DNA of 64,000 nt from Faecalibacterium sp. I4-1-79 (GCF_023347235.1 NZ_CP094467.1:558001-622000), one strand, 5' to 3'; shown: positions 7,824 to 17,228, numbered from the stretch's first letter. Translations and numbers: made by a program. The notes: a model not told the origin generated them from the letters alone.

Positions 7824-10800
7824 GGAACTGATTGAAGTGGGCGACATCAATTTTCTGACAGGCAAGAACGGCGCCGGAAAGTCAACGGTCATCGATGCAC
7901 TGCAGATCGTACTGCTGGGCGAGACCAACGCCCGCAACTTTAATCAGGCGGCCAACGAAAAATCGCAGCGCACACTGGAAGGCTATCTGCGCGCCGACAT
8001 GGATGATAACAGCCCGTATTCCCGTCGTGGTAAGGACTTTTCCACCTATATTGTCTGCGAATTTCAGGATGAGATGGAGGGCAGCAGCTTTGTGACGGGC
8101 GTTACCTTTGACTGCCGCAGCGATGGAAGTTACCGTGATACATTCTTTATTTACACGGGGACACTGCCGGAAAATTGCTTTATTGAGCAGGGTGAGGCAA
8201 TGGAGACTTCTGCACTTCGCCGTTTTTTGAAGCAGAACTATGCACGGGCAGAATTTTACGATACTCAAAAAGAGTATCGCTGCAACATGCTTGCAAAGTG
8301 GAACGTCCACAACGAGCAGGTCTTACGGATGATGAAGAAGGCTGTTTCGTTCCGGCCAATTGTGGATATCCAAAAATTTATTACGGAGAACATCTGTGAT
8401 ATTCCGGATAAACCCAATATTGAGCTGATGCAGCAAAACATCCGGGATTATAAACGGCACGAATTGCTGGCGCAGCGTCAGCAGGAAAAGCTGGATGCGC
8501 TGCAGCAAATCAGCAGGCTGTATCAGGAGATGAACCAAGCCATAGACCGCTGCCAGATCCAGAAGTTTCTGGTACGGTGGGCCGAAAAAGAAGCTGCGCA
8601 GACAGAGATCGACCAGAGGGAATTGGAACGAACTGAATGCAAGGAGAACCTTGCAAATGTGAATGAGCAACTGAAGGAGCTTGAGCGGCAGATCGAACAG
8701 AAAGAAACGCGCCGCAGTGAGCTGGAGCTGGCCTGTAGGCAGAGCAACGTTTTCCAGGAGGAAGAGCGTCTGCTCAACACGGAAAAGGCTCTGAGAGATG
8801 AGCAGAAAAAGCTGGAACAGGGTCTGCAAAATCTTGAAGTGGAGATTAAGCGGGAAGCACGGCATTTGCAGAGATTCTGTGGGGAGATACAAGAACTGGA
8901 ACCGGAAGAACTTCTCATACCGGTGCAGGAAGCGGCGAACACTGTGCAGAAAGCATATGCTGTATTTACTGGGGACGAGAAGGGATTGTTTGCCCGGCCT
9001 GTGGAGTTGTTTGAAACGGGGCAGCAGGCAGCGGCTGAATTGTCGGATGCTGTCCGCAGTGCGGCTCATAAAACAGAGGATCGTATTGTAGAGCTGAAGA
9101 AGCAAGCCGACCAGAAAAGTGCGGTGCTTGCAAATCTGCGCAGGAACATCAAAGATTATCCCCATGGGCTTCTGCTGTTCAAAGACCGGCTGGAAAAGGA
9201 TCTGGCGGATAAAACGGGGCATGCGGTTCCCGTTTATATTCTGGCTGATGTGCTGGAAATGGCAGATGAGCGCTGGCGTGGAGCGGTAGAAGGCTACCTA
9301 AATAACCAGAAATATTATCTGCTGGTGGAGCCGGGACGTTATCAGGATGCACTTAACATTTACGACCGGCTGAAGCAGGAAGCAGAGTACCGTGCGTTTG
9401 GTCTGGTAGATATCGGAAAACTGCGGGAAAAAGAAACACTTCGCCCGCTGCCCGGCAGTCTGGCAGAAAAGGTGGAGACAGAAAACAAGCTGGCACGCAG
9501 CTATGTGGACTATCTTCTGGGTCGGGTGATATGCTGCGACACGGCAGAACAGTTGCGCTGCTATAAGACGGCAATTACGGCAGAGGGAATGCTGTATCAG
9601 GGCTATGTGGCCCGCGCACTTCGGAAGGGCTGGATGGAAGACGCCTTCATCGGGCGGCGTGCGGTGCAGCTCCGCATCGACCATCTGGAAAAGGAACTGG
9701 CCTGTCTGCAGGAAGAGCTGCGGCATTGGCAGCCGCTCCAGAAGCAGCTGACCGGCCTGCAGGAGCCGCTTTTTACCCAAAGATTTGTCCGAATCGATGT
9801 GGCGCAAAAGCAGGAGGACTACCAGCGCGTCCAGACGATCATCAAGGAAATCGCAGAAGTCAAAAATCAGCTTTCCCAGTTGAATCTGTTCTGGTTGGAT
9901 GAGCAGCGACGCATCATTGAACAGTTGAAAGAAGAAATCCTTGCATTCAATAAGGAAAAAGATGCGAAAAATGTGCAAAAAGGGAAGTTGGAAGACCGCA
10001 TCCATCAGCTGGAATATGAGATCTTGCCGGAAAAATACCAACGGTATGAGGCCATCGAAGATGTTTTGAACGAGGAGTTCACGAAGGAATACCGAGAAAC
10101 CATCGGCGTTCCCCGCTATCGGCAGGAGCTTGTCCGCTTGAAAAAGGCAGATGTCATCCGCAAAAACTTCGGCGACAGTTTGGCGCAGAGCACAAAGGCG
10201 ATGGACGGGGCTCAGAAGAAACTGCTTGCAGCACGCAGAGAATATGCAGAACGGTTCAAACCCTGTGCATTCCAGATCGAGGTGATGGATAACACCGAAT
10301 ACGAGGAAGAACGGCGTACTCTGCAGGAAAGCGAGCTGCCCCGATACAAAGAAAAGATCCGGGCGGCACGGGAAAGCGCAATGGAGCAATTCCAGAACGA
10401 TTTCCTTGCCAAACTGAAATCCAGCATCGACCAGGTGCAAGACCAGGTGCACAATCTGAACAAGGCCCTGCGCCAGGCACAATTTGGCACAGACAAGTAC
10501 CAATTCCGCGTAGGGCCAAACCCGGATTATCTGGATTACTATAACATGATCACGGCAGATGAACTGATGGAAGGCGAATCCGGTCTATTCGCACTGCCCT
10601 TTCAGCAAAAATACGGCCCATTGATCGAAAAACTGTTCAGCCAGATCACAATGGCAGACGATACGCAGCTCAATGTCCGCAAACAGAGCGAACTGCAGGA
10701 GAATATCGTCCGCTATACAGACTTCCGGACGTATCTGAAGTTTGATTTGGAAACGACCGATCAGAACGGTTCCAAGCAGCTGCTTTCTCAAACACTGAAT

Positions 10801-11157
10801 ATGAAGTCCGGTGGCGAAACACAAACGCCATTCTATATTGCGGTGCTGGCCTCGTTTGCCCAGCTGTACCGCGTCAACGATGCTACCCGTTTTGGTAATA
10901 CGGTGCGTCTGGTGGTGTTCGATGAAGCTTTCAATAAAATGGATAGTGACCGGATCACGGAGAGTGTACTCCTTCTCCGAAAGATGGGGCTGCAGGCGAT
11001 CATCTGTACGCCGCCGGATAAGGTCTCGGACATTATGCCCATTGCAGACCGCACATTATTAGTGGACAAATCCGGATACCGGATGCATATTATTCCATTT
11101 GGAAAGGAGATGCAGAATGAAGGAAGCACAGGTGATCCTGAATCGTCTGCTGGATAA
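7774..11157 (+). CDS. jetC: Wadjet SMC-like ATPase JetC
   Basis: 1127-residue MukB/SMC-like motor. Walker A GKNGAGKST is at residues 30-38. The ABC signature (MKSGGET, about 1010-1016) and Walker B (VRLVVFDEAF, about 1044-1053) lie near the C-terminus. Between them are two long coiled-coil blocks rich in Glu, Lys and Gln, separated by a hinge-like region (about 460-620). This layout fits a loop-extruding SMC dimer. GGAGG lies 7 nt before the ATG. Together with JetA, JetB and JetD it forms the plasmid-cleaving complex. Confidence 0.94.
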   Translation: MKKLKKILLINWLYFSKELIEVGDINFLTGKNGAGKSTVIDALQIVLLGETNARNFNQAANEKSQRTLEGYLRADMDDNSPYSRRGKDFSTYIVCEFQDEMEGSSFVTGVTFDCRSDGSYRDTFFIYTGTLPENCFIEQGEAMETSALRRFLKQNYARAEFYDTQKEYRCNMLAKWNVHNEQVLRMMKKAVSFRPIVDIQKFITENICDIPDKPNIELMQQNIRDYKRHELLAQRQQEKLDALQQISRLYQEMNQAIDRCQIQKFLVRWAEKEAAQTEIDQRELERTECKENLANVNEQLKELERQIEQKETRRSELELACRQSNVFQEEERLLNTEKALRDEQKKLEQGLQNLEVEIKREARHLQRFCGEIQELEPEELLIPVQEAANTVQKAYAVFTGDEKGLFARPVELFETGQQAAAELSDAVRSAAHKTEDRIVELKKQADQKSAVLANLRRNIKDYPHGLLLFKDRLEKDLADKTGHAVPVYILADVLEMADERWRGAVEGYLNNQKYYLLVEPGRYQDALNIYDRLKQEAEYRAFGLVDIGKLREKETLRPLPGSLAEKVETENKLARSYVDYLLGRVICCDTAEQLRCYKTAITAEGMLYQGYVARALRKGWMEDAFIGRRAVQLRIDHLEKELACLQEELRHWQPLQKQLTGLQEPLFTQRFVRIDVAQKQEDYQRVQTIIKEIAEVKNQLSQLNLFWLDEQRRIIEQLKEEILAFNKEKDAKNVQKGKLEDRIHQLEYEILPEKYQRYEAIEDVLNEEFTKEYRETIGVPRYRQELVRLKKADVIRKNFGDSLAQSTKAMDGAQKKLLAARREYAERFKPCAFQIEVMDNTEYEEERRTLQESELPRYKEKIRAARESAMEQFQNDFLAKLKSSIDQVQDQVHNLNKALRQAQFGTDKYQFRVGPNPDYLDYYNMITADELMEGESGLFALPFQQKYGPLIEKLFSQITMADDTQLNVRKQSELQENIVRYTDFRTYLKFDLETTDQNGSKQLLSQTLNMKSGGETQTPFYIAVLASFAQLYRVNDATRFGNTVRLVVFDEAFNKMDSDRITESVLLLRKMGLQAIICTPPDKVSDIMPIADRTLLVDKSGYRMHIIPFGKEMQNEGSTGDPESSAG

Positions 11158-12355
11158 GTTTGAAAACAGTAAGCATCTTTCTGAACCCAACACATCCAGA
11201 CGTCGGGTAATGCTGCGCATTGATAAAAGGGAGTTGCCGGAGTATCAATACGAAGATGCGGTGGTTCGGGATGCTTACAATATTGCAGCGCGGGAGCTGG
11301 AGCAGCAGGCTTTGGTGCGTCTGGAATGGGCGAGAAAGCAGAGCGTTCTCTCCTGCATTGTGCTGGATCTGGAACGGGTCGCACAGTGCTATGAATGCGC
11401 CGACAGAGTGCATCCGCGAAAAAAGGCAGAAGAGGTTGCAAACATCATCATGCAGAAGCTGGCAGACAATCCCGTTCCATGGATCGCGGCATGGAGGGAT
11501 GCTGTATGTGCTCAGGTGCGGAACAGCATGAAAGTGCCGACGTATTGCAGGGGAAACGACGGTCTGCTGCAGGAGCTTTTGCTCACGTTTCAACGATATG
11601 CGGAGCTGTCCGGCAGTGTGACGATGCGTGCATTCAGCAGCCAGTGTTTTCACGATACCAAGTATTTTGAGCGAAATGTACGGGAGCTGTTTCTTACCAT
11701 TGCACGAAAGTACAATACCCAACTGGCGGCGGCCTGTACAGAAGCGGAACTTGGTGCGCGGGATCAGCTTGCATTTCTGGGAATCTATGCCCGCCCGGAG
11801 CTTTACGAACTCTCGGGCGATTGCGCAATCTGCTTGAAGAAGGGAGAACTACGGCTCAGCGCAGCAGAACCTTATGGATTGGCTTTGCCCAGTACACTTG
11901 TGTCAGAGATTGTGGACATTGAACTGAAAAACATCTGCTGCATTACCTTTATCGAAAATAAAACGAACTATGATGAATATTTGCTGGCGGAAAAACAGCC
12001 GGAAGAACTTGTTGTTTATCACGGCGGCTTTCTGAGCCCGCGGAAGAAAAAACTTTTTGAAAAACTGGCTGCTGCGGCAGGGGAAACCATGCAAATTCGA
12101 TTCTGGGCAGATATTGATCTGGGCGGTTTTTGTATGTTTGAAAACCTGCAAACGGTGTTTCCACAGCTTGAACCCATGCGTATGGAAGGGCGCTTTGTGG
12201 AACAGTACCACAAAAATGGCCTGAAGCGGCCGGAGCAGTATCTGAAGAAGCTGAAGGAAGAGCGGAATGCGGGAAGACATACGCTGTTTGTTGATGCAAT
12301 TGATAAGATTTTGCAATATGGGGTCACAATCGAACAAGAAACATTTCTGGAGTAG
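11117..12355 (+). CDS. jetD: Wadjet nuclease JetD (TOPRIM)
   Basis: 412 residues from ATG 11117 (AAGGAGA upstream), overlapping jetC by 41 bp. The C-terminal half has the TOPRIM signatures needed for metal-dependent DNA cleavage: Glu280 in FIENKTNYDEYL and Asp332/Asp334 in WADIDLGG. This is the DUF3322/DUF2220-like subunit that cuts plasmids once the SMC motor has measured them as small circles. All key acidic residues are present, so the system looks intact. Confidence 0.92.
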   Translation: MKEAQVILNRLLDKFENSKHLSEPNTSRRRVMLRIDKRELPEYQYEDAVVRDAYNIAARELEQQALVRLEWARKQSVLSCIVLDLERVAQCYECADRVHPRKKAEEVANIIMQKLADNPVPWIAAWRDAVCAQVRNSMKVPTYCRGNDGLLQELLLTFQRYAELSGSVTMRAFSSQCFHDTKYFERNVRELFLTIARKYNTQLAAACTEAELGARDQLAFLGIYARPELYELSGDCAICLKKGELRLSAAEPYGLALPSTLVSEIVDIELKNICCITFIENKTNYDEYLLAEKQPEELVVYHGGFLSPRKKKLFEKLAAAAGETMQIRFWADIDLGGFCMFENLQTVFPQLEPMRMEGRFVEQYHKNGLKRPEQYLKKLKEERNAGRHTLFVDAIDKILQYGVTIEQETFLE

Positions 12356-12491
12356 AATTCGTGCGAAGATAAAAACGCTTGTTGCCCCATAAAAACGTAC
12401 TATTATTCTTTCCAACGCTCTGCAATTTTGACATCCGCTCAGGCTGCAATTAAGTCTCCCCGGAAATAAAATCTGGTAGGACAAAGAAGAT

Positions 12492-12531
12492 AAAAGCTCT
12501 TGGCTTCTGTAATGGAGGCCAAGAGCTTTTT
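12492..12531 (+). terminator. Rho-independent terminator in repeat copy 3 (end of Wadjet operon)
   Basis: GCTCTTGGC / GCCAAGAGC stem followed by TTTTT, identical in the stem to copy 2. Confidence 0.88.
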
Positions 12532-12536
12532 GCATC

Positions 12537-12565
12537 TTGTTTTGTAAGCTGAAAGAGGGTACAAT
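12537..12565 (+). promoter_or_regulatory. Promoter of the DUF4869-ATPase cassette
   Basis: TTGTTT (12537-12542), 17-bp spacer, TACAAT (12560-12565), equivalent to the jetA promoter in copy 2. Confidence 0.78.
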
Positions 12566-12600
12566 GATAGCAGAAGTACGCACATCGATGAGGTGATAAG

Positions 12601-13038
12601 ATGCTGAACATTTTTTACGGTGATATGAAGGAAGCGGTGTACAATACGGCTTCTTATTTCAAATACGATTACGAGGAAGACTGGATCGTTGACCCGATGG
12701 TCAAGGAAATGATTCAGGATGTGGATAAGTCTACCGTTATCGACAGTGGTGTAATTGACAGCCCGGTCTTGGGTAAAATTCCACCGATTGGTTTGTCTGG
12801 TGGCGTAAAGACACTGATTTTGGTAAAGTTTGAGCCGGAGAAAGTGTTCAATGTATCGACTTGTGGCGACAACTGTGCAAAGTGGCTGCTCAAAATTGCA
12901 GAGCAGGAGGATCGCACGGTGAATCTGCACCACCTGATGGATTTTGGTAAAAAACCATTTACAGTAAAAGTGCTGAATACAAATCAAATCGTTCACAGCA
13001 TGGAAGAACTGATTTTGGCCGCAGGTGAGTTTGTGTAA
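12601..13038 (+). CDS. DUF4869-like protein of unknown function
   Basis: 145-residue protein (MLNIFYGDMKEAVYN ...) with no signal peptide or membrane span. It resembles the DUF4869 family, which I recognise only by overall pattern; no catalytic motif is evident. GAGGTGATAAG precedes the ATG inside the repeat leader. The next gene, a P-loop ATPase, begins 14 bp after the stop, so the two are almost certainly co-transcribed and may form a functional pair. Its placement beside Wadjet, behind the same promoter module, suggests a defence or stress role, but this is guilt by association. Confidence 0.7.
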   Translation: MLNIFYGDMKEAVYNTASYFKYDYEEDWIVDPMVKEMIQDVDKSTVIDSGVIDSPVLGKIPPIGLSGGVKTLILVKFEPEKVFNVSTCGDNCAKWLLKIAEQEDRTVNLHHLMDFGKKPFTVKVLNTNQIVHSMEELILAAGEFV

Positions 13039-13052
13039 AGGGGCTGACAGAA

Positions 13053-14015
13053 ATGAAAGGCATTCATAAAGTGGTTGTCGGCACAAAGTATCTAAAGTAT
13101 GAGTTTGAACTGCGGCGCAACTTAACCGTCATTCGCGGGGATAGCGCAACGGGTAAAACGACCCTCGTGGATATGATTCGTACTCATATGAACGATGGAG
13201 AAAGTGGGCCGGTCACTCTAAATTGTGATAAAGGTTGCTATGTGGTAGAAGGAAATCTTTGGAAGGGACAACTTGACAATATTCAGGACAGCATTGTTTT
13301 TATCGATGAAGGAAACGAGTTTGTCAAGACCAAAGATTTTGCGCGTGCGATTCAGCAGACGGATAACTATTATGTTATCGTGACCAGAGAGGGTTTGCCG
13401 GCCTTGCCATACAGTGTGGAAGAAGTGTATGGAATCCGAACCTCTGGAAAGTATGGGACACTGAAACGGAGTTATCATTCGTTCTATCGAATTTACCCGG
13501 ATAGTACGACTGAAAATATTAAACCGGAGAAGATCTTGACAGAGGACAGCAATTCGGGGTATCAGTTTTTTGATGCGGTCTGTAAAGAACAGCAAATACA
13601 GTGTGATACTGCGAACGGAAAATCTAATGTATTTTCCTATTTGAAGGTTCATAAGGATGAAAAGATTCTGGTGATTGCAGATGGTGCCGCTTTTGGCCCG
13701 GAAATGGACAGGGTGTTGCAGTTGGTGCAGACAAGAAAAAATCTGGCACTATATCTGCCGGAATCTTTTGAATGGCTGATACTTTCCTCTGGAATTTTGA
13801 AAGATGCAGAGACCACACAGATTTTGCAAACACCGTCTGGCTACATCGATAGTAAGGAATATTTTAGCTGGGAGCACTACTTTACGGCACTTTTGATAGA
13901 GAAAGCGGCTGGGACATATCTGAATTATACTAAGAAAACGCTGAATGAGGCCTATCTGAGGGATGGTGTGAAAAACGCGATTTTGGGACAGATGCAGAAA
14001 GTCGAATTGAAATAA
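13053..14015 (+). CDS. P-loop ATPase paired with the DUF4869-like protein
   Basis: 320 residues. Walker A GDSATGKTTLVDMI is at about residues 29-42 and a Walker B-like DSIVFIDEGNEF at about 80-91, both in the first third. The remainder (from ~100) has no motif I recognise and is not ABC-like, as no signature follows. It resembles short stand-alone AAA-type ATP-binding proteins in Clostridia. Cytoplasmic; no membrane spans. An AAAGGGG site precedes the ATG. Function unknown; ATP-dependent sensing or gating of its neighbour is conceivable. Confidence 0.7.
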   Translation: MKGIHKVVVGTKYLKYEFELRRNLTVIRGDSATGKTTLVDMIRTHMNDGESGPVTLNCDKGCYVVEGNLWKGQLDNIQDSIVFIDEGNEFVKTKDFARAIQQTDNYYVIVTREGLPALPYSVEEVYGIRTSGKYGTLKRSYHSFYRIYPDSTTENIKPEKILTEDSNSGYQFFDAVCKEQQIQCDTANGKSNVFSYLKVHKDEKILVIADGAAFGPEMDRVLQLVQTRKNLALYLPESFEWLILSSGILKDAETTQILQTPSGYIDSKEYFSWEHYFTALLIEKAAGTYLNYTKKTLNEAYLRDGVKNAILGQMQKVELK

Positions 14016-14038
14016 AATCAAAAGAAAGTGGAATCGTA

Positions 14039-14464
14039 ATGAGGATACAGTATACATTAAAGGTTTATCCGGCAGGGCTTGGGCGCAGCGTATACAGAAC
14101 GATAACCATCTGTGGTACGGATACACTGGATCAGCTCTGCATGGCGATTTTGAATGCATTTGATTTTACGGCAGAGCATCTGTATGAATTTTGCATGGAC
14201 AACAAGATGTACAGCGAAGACTGCTATCGATTCAATCCGATGGAAGATGACCTGTTTGACGAAGATGATGCAGAAGGAACCGATATTGCATTGGATGAAC
14301 TGGGGCTGATCGAAGGACAAAAATTCTCGCTCCATTATGACTTTGGCGACGATTGGATGTTTGCCATCCGTGTGATGAAAATAGAAGAAGTAAAAAAACA
14401 TCGCAAGCCGATGCTGCTCAGTTCAAAAGGAAGCGTTGAGCAGTACCCGGAGGGAGAAGAATGA
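14039..14464 (+). CDS. Plasmid pRiA4b ORF-3-like protein
   Basis: 141-residue acidic protein with the family hallmark YDFGDDWMFAIRVMKI followed by PMLLSSKG and QYPEGEE. Family members are common on plasmids and mobile elements and have no settled function. It is shorter than many members (about 180-200), and the stop falls 5 bp before the core of repeat copy 4, so the C-terminus may have been trimmed. It lies 23 bp after the ATPase and is probably in the same transcript. Confidence 0.75.
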   Translation: MRIQYTLKVYPAGLGRSVYRTITICGTDTLDQLCMAILNAFDFTAEHLYEFCMDNKMYSEDCYRFNPMEDDLFDEDDAEGTDIALDELGLIEGQKFSLHYDFGDDWMFAIRVMKIEEVKKHRKPMLLSSKGSVEQYPEGEE

Positions 14465-14469
14465 TGCCC

Positions 14470-14509
14470 AACGCTCTGTAATTTTGGCACCCGCTCAGGC
14501 TGCTATTAA
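14470..14509 (+). repeat. Repeat core, copy 4 (short)
   Basis: Only the first ~40 bp of the module is present (ACGCTCTGTAATTTTGGC ... CAGGCTGCTATTAA); then homology stops at AAAAAAACG. It closes the DUF4869 cassette. This shared 40-bp edge is the only part common to all four copies and may be the recombination boundary. Confidence 0.75.
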
Positions 14510-14562
14510 AAAAACGAGAGCATAAGGGATTTATAGCGAGTTATCGTTAAAAATCAAGCTTA

Positions 14563-14606
14563 AAATAAGGCTCACCGTCAATTTTGACGGTAGGCCTTAT
14601 TTGTTT
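14563..14606 (+). terminator. Terminator after the DUF4869 cassette
   Basis: AAATAAGGC ... CACCGTCAATTTTGACGGT ... GCCTTATTT: a long stem with a small mismatch, followed by TG TTTT. It is symmetrical enough to serve the minus-strand remnant at 14658 as well. Confidence 0.85.
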
Positions 14607-14657
14607 TCTCATGTATGAGATGAATTGCGTTTAACACAGGGCTGCTTCCCAGAAGCA

Positions 14658-15465
14658 TCACAGATACACCTCCACAGTCAGGTCGGTCCACGCTGCACGG
14701 CGGAACTGGTGGGGCATCTTGCTGGCTTCCCAGTAACGCTTGGCAGTTTCAAAGTCGATGGTGAAGGTAAGGATGGGCTTTTCCGATACAGCCATCAAAT
14801 CGGTGCGCTCCTCTTTGGACTTCTTGCAGCCGGTGTTCAGCTTCCAGCGGTAGGAGTAATCGGCAATGGGGGGTGACCACTTCAACGAACCGGTCAATCA
14901 ATTCGGGAGCAAGACGGGCACCGTGCACATCGAACTTCTGAGAGAGAAAATCGTGGATCTCTTTCATGCCCGAAGAAACCGTCTGGGGATCGGGCGCAGG
15001 GGAGATGGCTTTCAGCTCCTGCTCTAAGTGTGCAATCTCGTCATCTGCCTGTTTGCAGAGGGCTTGGTATTCCTCTCTTGGCAGTTTTCCGTCTGCACGC
15101 ATGGCAGCGTAGTTCAGATTGCGCTTTTTGATTTTTTCGATAAAAGCTCTGAATTTCTCTTTGTAGAAATCCATTGCACTCTGCGGCAGGGAAGTCAGAT
15201 TCCCTTCGTTGTCGCATCCGGCCAGAAATCCCGGCCCGGCAAGAACATCGGCTCCATCCCACAGCGGACGATTGAGCGGCAGGCCAAGCAGCTTGCCTTC
15301 ATCATTGCAGACCAGTGTGACCGCTGAACCGGTGTCACTTAAGGTGATGCATTTGATCAGCCCGCCTACAAATTTCTGCATGGCTTCAAGGGTGTTGTCC
15401 AGCTCGATCTCCTTTGGCAGCTCCATTGGCAGGAGTGCAAGGACTTTGATTTTTTCTTCTTTCAT
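14658..15465 (-). pseudogene. DUF3846 domain joined to a recombinase-like tail, frameshifted
   Basis: From ATG 15465 (GGAGG upstream) the first ~90 residues match DUF3846 proteins of conjugative elements (VCNDEGKLLGLPLNRPL). Then comes a coiled segment (MRADGKLPREEYQALCKQ ... LAPELIDRFVEVV) resembling the C-terminal end of large serine recombinases. At a run of six G (14868-14873 on the plus strand) the frame breaks; removing one base continues the protein as IADYSYRWKLNTG ... to a stop at 14658. It is a decayed piece of a mobile element. The fusion of the two parts may itself be a recombination scar. Confidence 0.65.
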
Positions 15466-15554
15466 TGTGTGCCTCCAAATAAAAACAGGACAATCCACTC
15501 GGACTGCCCTGCAAAAGTAAAGAGGAGCATCCGAAGATACTCCCCAGTAGATAA

Positions 15555-17228
15555 TTATTTTTTCCTTACCATACAGCGTTTTTTGAAGAATGCAATGCCA
15601 TAGCAGAGGATGTCATCATAGTCGTCCCGGAAGTCCGCCGCGTACATCCGGTCATTGATCTGCTGAATGGCAGTATCGCAAGCATCCGGCAGAGCATCCA
15701 GAGTTTTGGCATACTTGGCTTCAAAAATTGCCACACGACCATTGCGGATGTCCTTTACAATAACATCGCTGCGACCCTCGCCATGCTCTTTGTTAGATTC
15801 TACCACATAGCCAGCACCAGTAAAGATGCCTGCAAGGAAAGCGTGGTAAAAATCCTCCCGATAGTCATGGTAGCTGATGGTCATGCGAAGCAGCTTGGTC
15901 ATTTCCTGTGTCAAAGCTTCGCTGTTTCCGCTCCAGACTGCATCAAACAAAGGGCTGCGGTTCCACGCCTTTGCACTGTCATCAAACCATTTGCTTACAG
16001 TGGTTTCAAAAATTTCCCGAATCTCTGCATTGGGAATCATCAGCGCAGAGCAACCATCCGGCAGCGAATCTGTCAGATCCTTATCCCGCACCTTGGTCAG
16101 ATAGCCTGCCAGATACAACACACTCCAAAGATTTTCCTCAGAGGAGTGCAGATAATCGTAGGTCAGGTTTTCTTCAATGTGCTGAACAATAGAGCCGCCA
16201 GCCATCAGCGTTTCGAGCTTCGTGGTGATATTGTCACCTGCATAGTCGATGAAAGAACGGATGATGGCGTTATCACTGGTGTTTTTCCAATAGCTTTTCG
16301 GCTTCTGTGCTACACCATACTGGAAATCCCGCAGATAACTGATTACGTCCCACGGACAATAAATGTCTGCATCGCCAAAATGATAACCGTCGTACCATGC
16401 CTTGATTTCAGCAGACTGCGATTCAAGATCAGCATCTTTCAGCATTTGATCTACATCTGCCTGTGTAAAACCAAAGGATTCGCTCAACCGGGGAGAAAGA
16501 ATCGTATCCGAAACGAAATTGTTCGTCCCGGTAAAAATGCTTTCTTTTGCAATTTTCAGGCAGCCAGTAACAACAGCAAAGTCGAGGGAGGTGTTGTCTT
16601 TGAGCGTGGTGCTCATCATAGCCCGCATCACGTCCAGCATCTGCGAATAATATCCGTTGCTGCTGGCTTTGGCAATGGGAACATCATACTCATCCAGAAT
16701 GACGACCGCCGACTTTTTGAAATGGATTTCCAGCATCCGGGTCAATAGCAAAAAGCAGCTTTTTGTTTCATCCATGGATGCAGTGCGTCCCAGAATCCGC
16801 TTAAAGATGCCTTTGTCATCGTCGGAAATAGCAGCGTCATCCAAAAGAAACTGATAATCCTGAAATGCAAATGCCAGTTTCATGCACAGCATTCCATAGG
16901 CACTTTCAAAGGTCAGACCATCCGTGTCCTTGAAAGAGAAAAATACCACAGGACACTGGTTCATCCATTTTTTGCAAAGCTCTGTATTTTTGGAAATCGC
17001 CAATCCCTCAAACATCTGCTTGCTGTCTTTGCGGATATTCAGAAAATTTGCGAGAGTGCTCATGCCAAGAGTCTTTCCGAAGCGGCGAGGGCGAGTAATT
17101 TGAGTTACTTCAACCGGCCCTTTATCAAGGAGGTCAACGATCAGATTTGTTTTGTCGATATAATAGTATCCGTTGTTGCGCATCTCGGCAAAATCCGAGA
17201 TTCCGACAGGAAACTGCAAATCTTTCAT
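15555..17228 (-). CDS. AAA-ATPase-like / PD-(D/E)XK nuclease-like protein
   Basis: 557 residues from ATG 17228 (AAGGAG 6 nt upstream). The N-terminal AAA-ATPase-like domain has RPRRFGKT (about 41-48) and a Walker B-like VVILDEYDVPI. The C-terminal ~100 residues carry a nuclease-like core, GRSDVIVKD ... VAIFEAKYAK. This architecture (PF09820-like plus PF08011-like) is widespread and multicopy in gut Firmicutes and Bacteroidetes; its biological role is unsettled, with mobile-element or defence roles proposed. Monocistronic, bracketed by decayed genes. Confidence 0.85.
   Translation of the reverse strand: MKDLQFPVGISDFAEMRNNGYYYIDKTNLIVDLLDKGPVEVTQITRPRRFGKTLGMSTLANFLNIRKDSKQMFEGLAISKNTELCKKWMNQCPVVFFSFKDTDGLTFESAYGMLCMKLAFAFQDYQFLLDDAAISDDDKGIFKRILGRTASMDETKSCFLLLTRMLEIHFKKSAVVILDEYDVPIAKASSNGYYSQMLDVMRAMMSTTLKDNTSLDFAVVTGCLKIAKESIFTGTNNFVSDTILSPRLSESFGFTQADVDQMLKDADLESQSAEIKAWYDGYHFGDADIYCPWDVISYLRDFQYGVAQKPKSYWKNTSDNAIIRSFIDYAGDNITTKLETLMAGGSIVQHIEENLTYDYLHSSEENLWSVLYLAGYLTKVRDKDLTDSLPDGCSALMIPNAEIREIFETTVSKWFDDSAKAWNRSPLFDAVWSGNSEALTQEMTKLLRMTISYHDYREDFYHAFLAGIFTGAGYVVESNKEHGEGRSDVIVKDIRNGRVAIFEAKYAKTLDALPDACDTAIQQINDRMYAADFRDDYDDILCYGIAFFKKRCMVRKK

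Larger units (their letters stand above)
12414..12600 (+). repeat. Promoter-leader repeat module, copy 3
   Basis: Third long copy, 58 bp after jetD. It diverges by scattered substitutions (for example GACATCC for GGCACCC, AGCTGAAAGAGGG for AGCGGAAAGAGGT) but keeps the terminator, the promoter spacing and the ribosome site directly before the ATG of the next gene. The region 12356-12413 holds nothing else recognisable. Confidence 0.88.
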
